Shown in pieces: positions 18,685-26,630 of a stretch of 62,845 nucleotides of DNA. Numbering within the stretch: the stretch's first letter is position 1; the number at the start of each line of letters is the position of its first letter. Origin of the DNA: Streptantibioticus silvisoli (lineage in GTDB: Bacteria; Actinomycetota; Actinomycetes; Streptomycetales; Streptomycetaceae). The translations under genes were made by a program, and so were the position numbers. The notes beneath the pieces are model-generated. The model did no database searches. It had not been told where the DNA came from and saw nothing but the letters and a program-made list of their open reading frames with translations. Location of the stretch: the NCBI RefSeq assembly GCF_027947535.2, contig NZ_JAAGKO020000051.1, positions 1-62,845 on the forward strand, given 5' to 3'.

Positions 18685-20859
18685 ATGAGCGATTCATTGC
18701 GGACCGACGCCGATGCCGTGCTGCGCCGCCTGGTGGGCGACCAGAGCGGCTCCGCCCGGCTGCGCGAGGACCAGTGGCGGGCCATCGAGGCGCTGGTAGC
18801 CGACCGGCGCCGGGCGCTGGTCGTGCAGCGGACCGGGTGGGGGAAGTCAGCGGTCTACTTCGTGGCCACCGCTCTGCTGCGGGAGCGGGGCAGCGGTCCC
18901 ACCGTGATCGTCTCCCCCCTGCTGGCCTTGATGCGCAACCAGATCGAGGCGGCCGGGCGGGCCGGGATCCGCGCGCGCACGATCAACTCGGCCAACCTGG
19001 AGGAATGGGACCAGGTGCAGGCCGAGGTCGCCGCGGGACAGGTGGACCTGCTGCTCGTGAGTCCGGAACGGCTGAACAACCCGGACTTCCGCGACGAGGT
19101 CCTGCCAAGGCTGGCGGCCACCACGGGTCTGCTGGTGGTCGACGAGGCGCACTGCATCTCCGACTGGGGCCACGACTTCCGCCCGGACTACCGGCGACTG
19201 CGGACCATGCTCGCCGAACTCCCCTCCGGAACACCGGTGTTGGCCACGACGGCCACGGCCAACGCACGGGTGACCGCCGATGTGGCCGAGCAGTTGGGGA
19301 CCGGTGGCCAGGGAGCGGCGGCTGATGGCACCGCCCTGATTCTGCGGGGGGAACTGGACCGCGAGAGCCTCGCGCTGAGCGTGCTGACGCTGCCGGACGC
19401 GGCGCACCGGCTGGCCTGGCTCGCCGACCACCTCGGCGAGCTGCCCGGGTCGGGGATCATCTACACCCTGACCGTCGCCGCGGCGGACGAGGTGACGGCG
19501 TTCCTGCGGCAACGGGGATATCCGGTGGCCGCCTACTCGGGCCGGACCGAGGACGCGGACCGGCGCGGCGCGGAAGCGGACCTCATGGCGAACCGGGTCA
19601 AGGCGCTGGTGGCGACGTCAGCCCTGGGGATGGGGTTCGACAAGCCGGACCTGGGCTTCGTGGTGCACCTGGGCTCCCCCTCCTCCCCCATCGCCTACTA
19701 CCAGCAGGTGGGGCGTGCCGGACGTGGGGTGGACCACGCGGAGGTCCTGCTGCTGCCGGGGCGGGAGGACGAGGCGATCTGGCGGTATTTCGCTTCGCTG
19801 GCCTTCCCCGAGGAGACGTTGGTCCGGCGGACGCTGGAGGTGCTCGCCGCCTCCGACCGCCCGGTGTCGCTGCCCGCGCTGGAGGCGAGGGTGGAACTGC
19901 GGCGCTCCCGGCTGGAGACCATGCTGAAGGTGCTGGACGTGGACGGGGCGGTGCGCCGGGTGCGCGGCGGATGGACGTCGACGGGGCAGCCGTGGAACTA
20001 CGACACGGACCGCTATGCCTGGGTGGCCCGGCAGCGGGCCGCGGAGCAGCAGGCGATGCGGGACTACGCGTCGGGCACCGGATGCCGGATGGAGTTCCTG
20101 CGGCGCCAGTTGGACGACGAGGCCGCGAAGCCGTGCGGTCGGTGCGACAGCTGCGCGGGGGCGCGCTTCACCGCTGAGGTCTCCCCGGACGGGATGGACG
20201 CCGCGCGATCGGCACTCGGGCGGCCCGGTGTGGAGGTGGAGCCGCGGCGGATGTGGCCGACCGGGATGCCGGCGCTCGGGATCGAACTGAAGGGCCGTAT
20301 CCCCGCCGGGGAGCAGGCCTCCGGCGGACGGGCCCTCGGCCGGCTCTCGGACATCGGCTGGGGCAACCGGCTGCGGCCGCTGTTCGCCGAGGGCGCACCG
20401 GACGTACCGGTGACGGGCGAGATGGTGGACGCGGTGGTGCGGGTGCTGGCCGACTGGGCGAAGGGGCCCGGCGGGTGGGCCAGCGGGGAGGCCGGGGCGA
20501 CGGCCCGGCCGGTGGGTGTGGTGACGGTGGCCTCGCGGACCCGGCCGGTGCTGGTGGAGAGCCTGGGGGCGCGCATCGCCGAAGTCGGCCGGATGCCGGT
20601 ACTCGGGCGGATCGAGCCGCTGGAAGGGCCGGACCAGGGGCGGATACCTCGAAGCAACAGCGCGCAGCGGTTGCGTGCCCTGCACGGGACGCTGTCGGTC
20701 CCGGCCGGTCTGGCGGCGGAGTTGGGGCAGGCACGGGGTCCTGTGCTGCTGGTGGACGACCTGGTCGACACGGGGTGGACGCTGGCGGTGGCGGCCCGGC
20801 TGCTCCTGCGAGCCGGGGCGACGGGGGTACTTCCGCTGGTGCTGGCCACGGAGGGCTGA
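18685..20859 (+). CDS. recQ: RecQ-family DNA helicase fused to a phosphoribosyltransferase-like domain
   Basis: A 724-residue superfamily 2 helicase. Visible motifs are Gln30 of motif 0 (LREDQWRAIEAL), Walker A RTGWGKSAV (Lys54), DEAH at 153-156 (VVDEAHCISDWGHDFRPDY), TATANARV and motif VI QQVGRAGRG. The RecQ zinc site is present (CRMEFLRRQL, then CGRCDSCAG). The last 120 residues instead carry a phosphoribosyltransferase fold signature, GPVLLVDDLVDTGWTLAVAA, with the two Asp of the PRPP loop. This fusion is common in actinobacteria; the PRTase part may act in nucleotide recognition. The ATG at 18685 follows a G-rich tract. Role: unwinding at stalled forks or recombination intermediates. Confidence 0.92.
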   Translation: MSDSLRTDADAVLRRLVGDQSGSARLREDQWRAIEALVADRRRALVVQRTGWGKSAVYFVATALLRERGSGPTVIVSPLLALMRNQIEAAGRAGIRARTINSANLEEWDQVQAEVAAGQVDLLLVSPERLNNPDFRDEVLPRLAATTGLLVVDEAHCISDWGHDFRPDYRRLRTMLAELPSGTPVLATTATANARVTADVAEQLGTGGQGAAADGTALILRGELDRESLALSVLTLPDAAHRLAWLADHLGELPGSGIIYTLTVAAADEVTAFLRQRGYPVAAYSGRTEDADRRGAEADLMANRVKALVATSALGMGFDKPDLGFVVHLGSPSSPIAYYQQVGRAGRGVDHAEVLLLPGREDEAIWRYFASLAFPEETLVRRTLEVLAASDRPVSLPALEARVELRRSRLETMLKVLDVDGAVRRVRGGWTSTGQPWNYDTDRYAWVARQRAAEQQAMRDYASGTGCRMEFLRRQLDDEAAKPCGRCDSCAGARFTAEVSPDGMDAARSALGRPGVEVEPRRMWPTGMPALGIELKGRIPAGEQASGGRALGRLSDIGWGNRLRPLFAEGAPDVPVTGEMVDAVVRVLADWAKGPGGWASGEAGATARPVGVVTVASRTRPVLVESLGARIAEVGRMPVLGRIEPLEGPDQGRIPRSNSAQRLRALHGTLSVPAGLAAELGQARGPVLLVDDLVDTGWTLAVAARLLLRAGATGVLPLVLATEG

Positions 20860-21274
20860 CCTGCGGGGGGATCGGAATCGCGCCGGGATCGCCGCCTTCC
20901 GGACGGTCGATCTCCGGTGCTGCCGGGGCGGACGGGTTGCTCGCGCTCCGCGGTGGACGGTGTCACGAGGCCCGCGGTGGACGGGGCACGAGGCAGCGGA
21001 CTCGGCGTCCCGGCAACCCCGTTGGAAAGAACGGACGCGGCGACGTTTCAACCGCAGCCGGCGCGGGTTCGATCCGTCGAACCCGCGGAAGGGGCGCAGG
21101 GCGGAACGGCGTCCGTTGCGTAAGAGGAAGTTGAGAACTCGTCGAGGACGGCGATTGGACATTGCCGCCCGCTCCGAGGGGAGGAAGAATTGAGTACGAA
21201 CCCTGTCCGGCTCGTTGGGCCAAGCCAGCGGTGTGCCGTGTCCGGACGCCGGGCGCCCGCGCGAAGGGAGGACC
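20860..21274 (+). other. intergenic region with a perfect hairpin
   Basis: No gene is seen. CGCGGGTTCGA-TCCG-TCGAACCCGCG (21062-21087) is an 11-bp perfect hairpin whose left half reads like a tRNA T-arm (GGTTCGATCC). It may be a distal recQ terminator or a tRNA-derived relic. AGGGGAGGA followed by TTG at 21190 could open a short leader peptide; I do not call it. Confidence 0.4.
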
Positions 21275-21868
21275 GTGGCATTCGGCTTCGCCGCGCTTGC
21301 CCGTACCGAGACCGCCGCCCCTTTGAGCAGAACGCTGGGCCCCGACGACTGGACACGCCGTTCTGTCCCGTTGCTGGGGAACCCGCGCGAATTGGTGAAG
21401 GACCTCTGTGCCCGGCACCTGCCGTCGACGGGCACGGCGGTGGTGGCCGTGCTGGGGCTGGACGGTCGGCTGGTGGCGAGCGCGTCCTTCGCGTCCGTGT
21501 CGTCCCGTGGGGACGGCTGGGAGCGGCGCAACGCGGTGCTCGACCATCTGCGCCGGGTGACCACGCACGACTTGCGGTTGCGGGCGCCCGTGCGGACCGG
21601 AGTGCTGATGGTCTGCCGGGAGGGAGGGCCGAACTGGATGCCGGCCGACGGGGCGTGGATGTGGGGCCTCAGCGACGCGTGCACGCTGCACGGGCTGCGG
21701 TGCGGCGCCTATGTGACGCTGTCCGACGGCGGTTGGCAGGTACTGGGCGAAGGGCGGTCCGGCCGGACTCCGCACGCGGGGTCGTGGACAGCGCGGCCGG
21801 TGCCGAACGCCTGGTCCGGCGGTCCGACGGCGATGCCGGACGCGCCGAGGCGGCATGTGGCGCGCTGA
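21275..21868 (+). CDS. conserved hypothetical protein
   Basis: A 197-residue soluble protein without a family I can name. Its middle has a regular alpha/beta pattern (AVVAVLGLDGRLVASASFASV, then RTGVLMVCREGGPNWMPADG and HGLRCGAYVTLSDGGWQVLG), consistent with a small enzyme-like domain. The C-terminal 35 residues are Pro/Gly/Arg-rich. GTG at 21275 is chosen because AGGGAGG stands 4 nt upstream; earlier starts lack a site. It is transcribed in the recQ direction but 415 bp away, so probably as a separate unit. From memory a gene of similar size lies at this place in other streptomycetes. Confidence 0.72.
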   Translation: MAFGFAALARTETAAPLSRTLGPDDWTRRSVPLLGNPRELVKDLCARHLPSTGTAVVAVLGLDGRLVASASFASVSSRGDGWERRNAVLDHLRRVTTHDLRLRAPVRTGVLMVCREGGPNWMPADGAWMWGLSDACTLHGLRCGAYVTLSDGGWQVLGEGRSGRTPHAGSWTARPVPNAWSGGPTAMPDAPRRHVAR

Positions 21869-21919
21869 CCGCGGGCCGAGAGCGCGCGCCGGCGCTCGTC
21901 GCCCCGCGGAAGGCGGGCG

Positions 21920-22522
21920 TCACATCAGGGTGTTCACACGCTCCGGGTCACCGCAGACGACCAGGATCTCCCCGGCCAGGGCCAGGGCGGCGGGCAGGGC
22001 GGCGGAAGTCGCCTCGTCGGTGCCATCGTTCATGGCGAGCACCACCACGGGACGCTTGACGGCCTGCGCGGCGGTCGCGGCGGCGTAGAAGACGTCGCCC
22101 GCCTCGTCCTGCTGGCGCCAGTAGGACTCGGCACCGAAGGACAGCTCGTGCTGGGCCCACGGGTGCTGGTCACCGCTGGTGAGCACCAGGATGTCGGTCG
22201 GGGCACGGCCGGAGTCCAGCAGATTGTCGACCGCGTCGTCAGCGGCGGAGACCGCCGTGGCGACGGTGGCGGACACCAGCTGGATCTGCGGCGAGCCGCC
22301 GGTCTGCTGGGGCTGCGGATTGGCCTGGGCGGGCCGGACCGGGCCGGGGCGGCCGGGCGACGAGTGGGTACGAGTCGCGCGGGGCGGCGCCGGGCGGGGG
22401 CCGGGTCGGGGACCGGGAACCGGAACGGGTCGGGGTGCCTGCGGGGTACGGGTACCCCCCGCTGCGGCAAGCGGGCCCGTGACGCTCTCGTGAATCTGTG
22501 GCTCCTCGGGGATGAGAGGCAT
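21920..22522 (-). CDS. hypothetical protein with proline-rich N-terminus
   Basis: A 200-residue protein in two parts. Residues 1-80 are disordered and rich in Pro, Arg and Gly (repeated PRPGPRPAP-like sequence). Residues 85-200 form an alpha/beta domain (VDNLLDSGRAPTDILVLTSGD, AESYWRQQDEAGDVFYA, RPVVVLAMNDG, AGEILVVCGDPERVN). The strand-turn pattern loosely recalls the C-terminal RecA-like domain of UvrD-type helicases without its catalytic residues; that is a weak impression. It follows rnhB by 46 bp on the same strand and may share its transcript. No clear Shine-Dalgarno precedes the ATG at 22522, which fits translation from a longer mRNA only poorly. Confidence 0.7.
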   Translation of the reverse strand: MPLIPEEPQIHESVTGPLAAAGGTRTPQAPRPVPVPGPRPGPRPAPPRATRTHSSPGRPGPVRPAQANPQPQQTGGSPQIQLVSATVATAVSAADDAVDNLLDSGRAPTDILVLTSGDQHPWAQHELSFGAESYWRQQDEAGDVFYAAATAAQAVKRPVVVLAMNDGTDEATSAALPAALALAGEILVVCGDPERVNTLM

Positions 22523-22568
22523 GGTGTGTTCTCAATCGAACGCGCCGCGCGATGCGGGCGGCGGGTGG

Positions 22569-23273
22569 TCAGAAGTCGAAGCCCAACTGCTCGGCTCCAT
22601 CGGCCGCGTCCAGCGCACCGGCGAGGATACGGACCTTCTTGAGGTGACTCCAGCGCGGCAGATTGTCGAGGTAGGCCCACGACAACCGGTGGTGTGGGGT
22701 CGGCCCCAACTCCTCCAACGCGGAACGGTGCACCGGCGAAGGGTACCCCGCGTTGTCGCCGAAGCAGAAGGCGGAGTGCTCGGCGCCGAGTTCGGCCATG
22801 TGCGCGTCGCGGTGCACCTTGGCGATGACCGAGGCGGCGGCGACCGAGACGCAGGACTGGTCGCCCTTGATCACGGTACGGACGCGCCACGGACCACCGA
22901 GGTAGTCGTGCTTGCCGTCCAGGATGATCGCGTCGGGCCGCACGGACAGTCCGTCCAGCGCGCGCACGGCGGCCAGCCGCAGGGCGGCCGTCATGCCGAC
23001 CTCGTCGATCTCCTCCGGGGAGGCGTGCCCCAGGGCGTGGTCGGCGACCCAGCCGAGGAGTTGGGCCGACAGCGCGTCGCGGCGTTTGACGGTGAGGAGC
23101 TTGGAGTCGGTCAGGCCGTCCGGCGGGCGGCGCAGGCCGGTGACGGCGGCGCACACGGTGACGGGACCCGCCCAGGCACCGCGGCCGACCTCGTCGATTC
23201 CGGCGACGACCTTGACGCCGAGTGTGGCGCGCATCGAGCGTTCGACGGTGTGGGTGGGCGGTTCGTATGCCAT
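22569..23273 (-). CDS. rnhB: ribonuclease HII
   Basis: A 234-residue enzyme that removes misincorporated ribonucleotides and RNA primers from DNA. The active-site carboxylates are visible: GIDEVGRG (Asp27, Glu28), the Asp in [10 protein letters not shown] and the Asp in [18 protein letters not shown], conserved in type 2 RNases H, is also present. The C-terminus ([26 protein letters not shown]) is the substrate-binding segment; typical enzymes have GYGTxxH, and here GYPSPVH is the actinobacterial form. The ATG at 23273 sits in front of the conserved start of the fold. It lies in a neighbourhood of replication and repair genes and may be cotranscribed with the hypothetical gene downstream. Confidence 0.93.
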   Translation of the reverse strand: MAYEPPTHTVERSMRATLGVKVVAGIDEVGRGAWAGPVTVCAAVTGLRRPPDGLTDSKLLTVKRRDALSAQLLGWVADHALGHASPEEIDEVGMTAALRLAAVRALDGLSVRPDAIILDGKHDYLGGPWRVRTVIKGDQSCVSVAAASVIAKVHRDAHMAELGAEHSAFCFGDNAGYPSPVHRSALEELGPTPHHRLSWAYLDNLPRWSHLKKVRILAGALDAADGAEQLGFDF

Positions 23274-23329
23274 GACGGTGCCCAGCCTACGCCTGGCCCC
23301 GGCCACCGCAGCGGGGGGTGGGCAACGGC

Positions 23330-23710
23330 GTTGACGCGGAGACCGCTTTCGCCGCGCCGACCACCGCACGCGTCCCGTCAACCACGGCACCCCGCGTCAG
23401 CCGCCGCACCGTGAACCCCGGACCGGTCAACCACCGCATCGCGAACACCCGGCCACGCCCGTCAACCACCGCACGGCCGGCACGCGGCCACGCCCGTCAA
23501 CCACGGCGCCCCGCGCCGACCCCACCCGGTCGGCCACCGCACCGGCCGCCCCCATAACCCCAACCGGTCGGGCCGGGCCACCGCACCGCCTGCCCCCGTA
23601 CCCCATCACCCCGCACCCCCACCCGATCGGGCCAGGCCACCGCACCGCCCGCACCCCGCAACCCCGCAACCCGGCAGCCCCACAACCCCACAACCCTCAT
23701 CCGCCGCTCC
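23330..23710. repeat. intergenic repeat field upstream of rnhB
   Basis: Two families alternate. The first is CCCGTCAACCACSGCAC-type units at about 23370-23510. The second has three units of about 55-60 bp containing CCGRTCGGGCC, GGCCACCGCACCG and CCCCCRTAMCCC between about 23520 and 23660. The right end becomes CCCCGCAACC / CCCCACAACC short repeats. It fills the whole gap between the ADP-ribosylglycohydrolase and rnhB, so the rnhB promoter must lie in or beside it. No gene is supported. Confidence 0.7.
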
Positions 23711-23719
23711 GCTCCCGTG

Positions 23720-24649
23720 TCAGCCGTTGTCGGACCGCGCTTCGGGGGTCCAGGCCGGGAGGGGTTCCGTGCGGTGGAGCCAGGTGTCGGGGGGCGTGCC
23801 GGTGGGGCGGGAGGACAAGACGCCGCCGACGATGGCGCAGGTGGTGTCGACGTCGCCGCCCGCGCCGGCAGTGGCCCAGAAGGCGCCTTCGAAGTCGTCG
23901 AGGTGGCGGGCGGCGGCCCACAGGGCGAAGGGGACGGTGTCGTGGGCGGTGGTGCGACGGCCGCAGCCGAGGACGGCGGCGACGGTGGAGACGTCGGCGT
24001 AGTCGAGGATGCCGCGGGCCCGCAGGAGTCCGGCGCGGACCGAGGAGGGCGGGACGAGTTCGAGCACGGCGGTGAGCAGGGAAACCGGCGAGCACGGGCC
24101 GTCGGGCCCGGCGACCAGGGCGGCAGCGGCGGCGACCGCCATCGCACCGGCAACGCCCTCGGGGTGGGTGTGCGTGGTGAGCGCTGACAACTCACCCTGG
24201 CGGGCGGCGCGTTGGGGATCGTCGGCGTACCAGGCGCCGAGCGGGGCGACGCGCATGGCGGCGCCGTTGCCCCAGGAGCCCTGGCCGTTGAACAGCGCGG
24301 CCGCCAGGGTTCGCCAGTCCGCGCCTTCCTGGCGGACGAGCCGGAGCATGCGGTTGACGGCCGGGCCGTAGCCGCGGTCGAAGTCGTGGTGCTCGGCGAA
24401 GGCGTGGGCCAGGGCGTCCTGGTCGAGGTCGCCGCCCCCGTCGGACGCGGCGAGGACGGCGAGGACGGAGCAGGCCATCTCGGTGTCGTCGGTCCACTGC
24501 CAGGGGCCGGGCGGCAGCTCACGGCGTTGCAGGGCCGGATAGTTGGCGGGAACGAAGAACTGCGAGCCGAGGGCGTCGCCCACGGAGAGTCCGCGGAGGC
24601 TGGCAAGAGCCCGGCGGAATCGTTCGGGCGAAGGAGAGGCAGCGGTCAT
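23720..24649 (-). CDS. ADP-ribosylglycohydrolase family protein
   Basis: A 309-residue helical enzyme of the DraG/ADPRH family, which removes ADP-ribose from proteins or small molecules using two divalent metals. Metal ligands are visible in WTDDTEM (Asp54, Asp55) and in GAGGDVDTTCAIVGG near the C-terminus, the two family signatures. ALRGLSVGDALG-type sequence at the N-terminus and GNGAAMRVAPLG in the middle also fit. The ATG at 24649 is preferred; an in-frame extension upstream exists without a ribosome site. No ADP-ribosyltransferase gene lies nearby, so the substrate is unknown. Nearby rnhB, recQ and lexA hint at DNA damage biology but this is inference. Confidence 0.88.
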   Translation of the reverse strand: MTAASPSPERFRRALASLRGLSVGDALGSQFFVPANYPALQRRELPPGPWQWTDDTEMACSVLAVLAASDGGGDLDQDALAHAFAEHHDFDRGYGPAVNRMLRLVRQEGADWRTLAAALFNGQGSWGNGAAMRVAPLGAWYADDPQRAARQGELSALTTHTHPEGVAGAMAVAAAAALVAGPDGPCSPVSLLTAVLELVPPSSVRAGLLRARGILDYADVSTVAAVLGCGRRTTAHDTVPFALWAAARHLDDFEGAFWATAGAGGDVDTTCAIVGGVLSSRPTGTPPDTWLHRTEPLPAWTPEARSDNG

Positions 24650-25543
24650 GGCGTCGAAACTCTGACATCGCCACCCATCCGGGTCAATCACCTTGTGCGG
24701 AAACTCACCGGTGGCGGCGCGCGCGACGTCCGTCGGCGATGAGCCGGCCCAGGCGACCGGACCCCGCGCAGGCCGCATCACTCAAGTACTGCCAGCCGTT
24801 CCCGACCATCCGCGTCGCCCGTCCGTCCGCGGCGGCATCCGTGATCGTCAACGCCACGTCGATCAGGCGTCAACACAACGTCACCGGTCACTGTCGCAGT
24901 CGCCGCGAGGGCCGACAGCATGGGGAGCTGATGCCACGGGCCACGGCCTCGGGAGGCGGATGTCACGGGCAGGGGGGAAGCGGGCGGGAGAGTGCGCGAC
25001 GGCGGCGGAGGCGCACGGGACGGCGCGTACGGGTCCGGCGAACCCCGGCGGACGCGGACCACCCCGGTCGGGGACTCGTGCGGCCGGGTGGCCGGGAACG
25101 GGGTCGGCCGGGAAATCGGCCGCCTCGCTGACGCTGGCAAGCCGGGCGGCACCCCCGGTCGGCGCCGGTGCCGCTGACGGCCGAACCGTTTGCTGGCGGA
25201 CGGTGGCGAGCGCGAGGTCACGTAATGCGGCGGCGGGCGGCTTCGTAAGGACTGTCCTCCAGCGGGCATTCGACGGGCAGATCGGCTTGGCGCGAACCGA
25301 GCGGCACGTTGTCGATGCCGACGGCCGGAAGGTGAACAGGGTCGGGCGAGCCGGCTGCGCGTACTGCGTCGGGCATGAGGCGGGCGGCTATGACGCCGTC
25401 GACCTCGTTCGCCGGCGGCTCGCTGCGCCTCGTCCGGCGCCGTGCGCATGGGCGGTCCGGTCGTCGGCCCGACCGCGTTCCCGGCCTCGCGCGGTCGGGA
25501 CGTCTGCCCCGCACCGCAGCCGGAGCGTCATCGTGGCGGGAGT
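24650..25543. other. gene-poor 894-bp region
   Basis: No intact gene is supported between the ADP-ribosylglycohydrolase and the DUF4937 gene. The stretch 24780-24925 has two TTGAC motifs on the minus strand 22 bp apart and could contain the promoter of the ADP-ribosylglycohydrolase. The part near 25218-25412 has coding-like base use on the minus strand and is listed separately as a possible gene remnant. The remainder is Arg/Pro-rich in every frame. Confidence 0.5.
25218..25412 (-). pseudogene. possible remnant of a regulator-like gene
   Basis: Sixty-odd residues read ANEVDGVIAARLMPDAVRAA then PAVGIDNVPLGSRQADLPVE and end with a TGA. About three quarters of third codon positions are G or C, as in real genes here. 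The strand 'AVGIDNVPL' recalls the sensor domain of LacI-type repressors ('VVGFDDIPLA'). No start codon with ribosome site and no DNA-binding domain exists upstream in this frame; the reading seems to shift frame above 25412. Family assignment is weak. Confidence 0.3.
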
Positions 25544-26149
25544 TCACACCGTCCACTCGGGTACCAGGTCGACCACGTCGCCGGCGACGGAGAGGACGTC
25601 GTCGTCGAGGCCGGCGCGGGCTTCGAGGCGGTCGACGGCGGCGTCGCGGTATTTGCCGCGTTCGGTCGCGGAATCCCACATGGACAGGACCAGGAATTCG
25701 CTGCCGGCCCCCTCGGCGAAGATGCCGCGGAGCATGCCGGGCGATCCGGCCATGGCGGGGTTCCAGACCTTCTCCTGCATGCGCATGAAGTGCTCGATCT
25801 GCGCGGGGCGGACCCGGCAGTGGGCGGCGCGCAGCAGGTCCGCGTCGGCGAAATGCACCTGGAAGCCGACCTTGACCTCCTGGCGTTCTTCGAAAAGTCG
25901 CACGTCGGCGCGGTCGTAGGTGCTGTTCTGCTCAGCGGCGAGGCCGTCGTGCGGACCTGCCATGAACATGTCGTAGTGCAGCCGGCTCTCCCAAAAGCAG
26001 AAAATGTGGGCCTCGTCCGGACGCCCGCGCCCCCAGCCGCCGCCTTGACCCCGGAATCCGGGTTCGCCGAGCAGTCCCGCCCACTCACGCTGACCGCGCT
26101 CGAACCCCGTTCGGTCCTCGACACGGCAGCGAATCCACTTCACCAGCAC
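25544..26149 (-). CDS. DUF4937-type protein
   Basis: A 201-residue soluble protein. The opening MLVKWIRCRVEDRTGFERGQ and the following GEPGFRGQGGGWGRGRPDEA agree with the DUF4937 family (related to B. subtilis YdbC in my memory), which has a ferredoxin-like dimeric alpha/beta barrel appearance. A second similar half follows (VGFQVHFADADLLRAAHCRVRPAQIEHF, then FLVLSMWDSATERGKYRDAAVDRL), so the protein looks like two tandem ABM-type modules. The GTG at 26149 is the only start in frame before the motif, with AGGA upstream. Function is unknown; dimeric alpha/beta-barrel proteins often handle small reactive molecules or heme. Confidence 0.75.
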   Translation of the reverse strand: MLVKWIRCRVEDRTGFERGQREWAGLLGEPGFRGQGGGWGRGRPDEAHIFCFWESRLHYDMFMAGPHDGLAAEQNSTYDRADVRLFEERQEVKVGFQVHFADADLLRAAHCRVRPAQIEHFMRMQEKVWNPAMAGSPGMLRGIFAEGAGSEFLVLSMWDSATERGKYRDAAVDRLEARAGLDDDVLSVAGDVVDLVPEWTV

Positions 26150-26630
26150 CGCGCCATCCTAAGTCCGCGTTCCGCAGCCGATGTGACCTCACCTCTTCAT
26201 CGTCAATTCCCCCTGGGCAGAGGGAAAACGCATCCATACGATCATCCGCATGGATGCTCTGTCATCGGCGGCCTCCGGGTGACGGCCTCGGCACGACGGC
26301 CCGCCTTCCGGGCGGCGGCAGGGAGGACGGGTAGAGCGGAGCAACGCGATGCCGGTCCGGCGGTCGACGAACCGGGCGACCCGGCGGACGCAGCGCGGAT
26401 CAGGGCTCCCACATCGCCGAGCCGCTCACAACCCGCACAAAACCCGCCCTTCCTGGGTCCCGGTCCGTCCATCGCGCACCTGCACGATCCGAACAGTCGA
26501 CGGTCGTCCGATCGAACTTCAGTCGTACTGGACGACCACCGCCGACCATCCCACCCCCACCCCGGGCCCGGCCACACCGGCCCCAGCCCCAGCGACCCTG
26601 CACCCAGCTCCCCCCGCTGCGAACCCGCCC
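26150..26630. other. intergenic region with candidate operator
   Basis: No gene is seen in these 481 bp. GCATCCAT (26230-26237) and ATGGATGC (26250-26257) are perfect 8-bp inverted arms with a 12-nt spacer, 81-108 bp upstream of the DUF4937 start, and look like a repressor site. The right part (26300-26630) is featureless and includes the 3' flank of the next gene. Confidence 0.4.

Noticed and set aside
21190-21274. Gene starting at TTG 21190 after a good AGGGGAGGA
   Set aside because: The frame only shadows the hypothetical gene at 21275 and turns Arg/Gly-rich; a short leader peptide cannot be excluded.
24739-25131. Plus-strand Arg/Gly-rich open frame after the ADP-ribosylglycohydrolase
   Set aside because: No codon-position bias, no ribosome site and no conserved motif.
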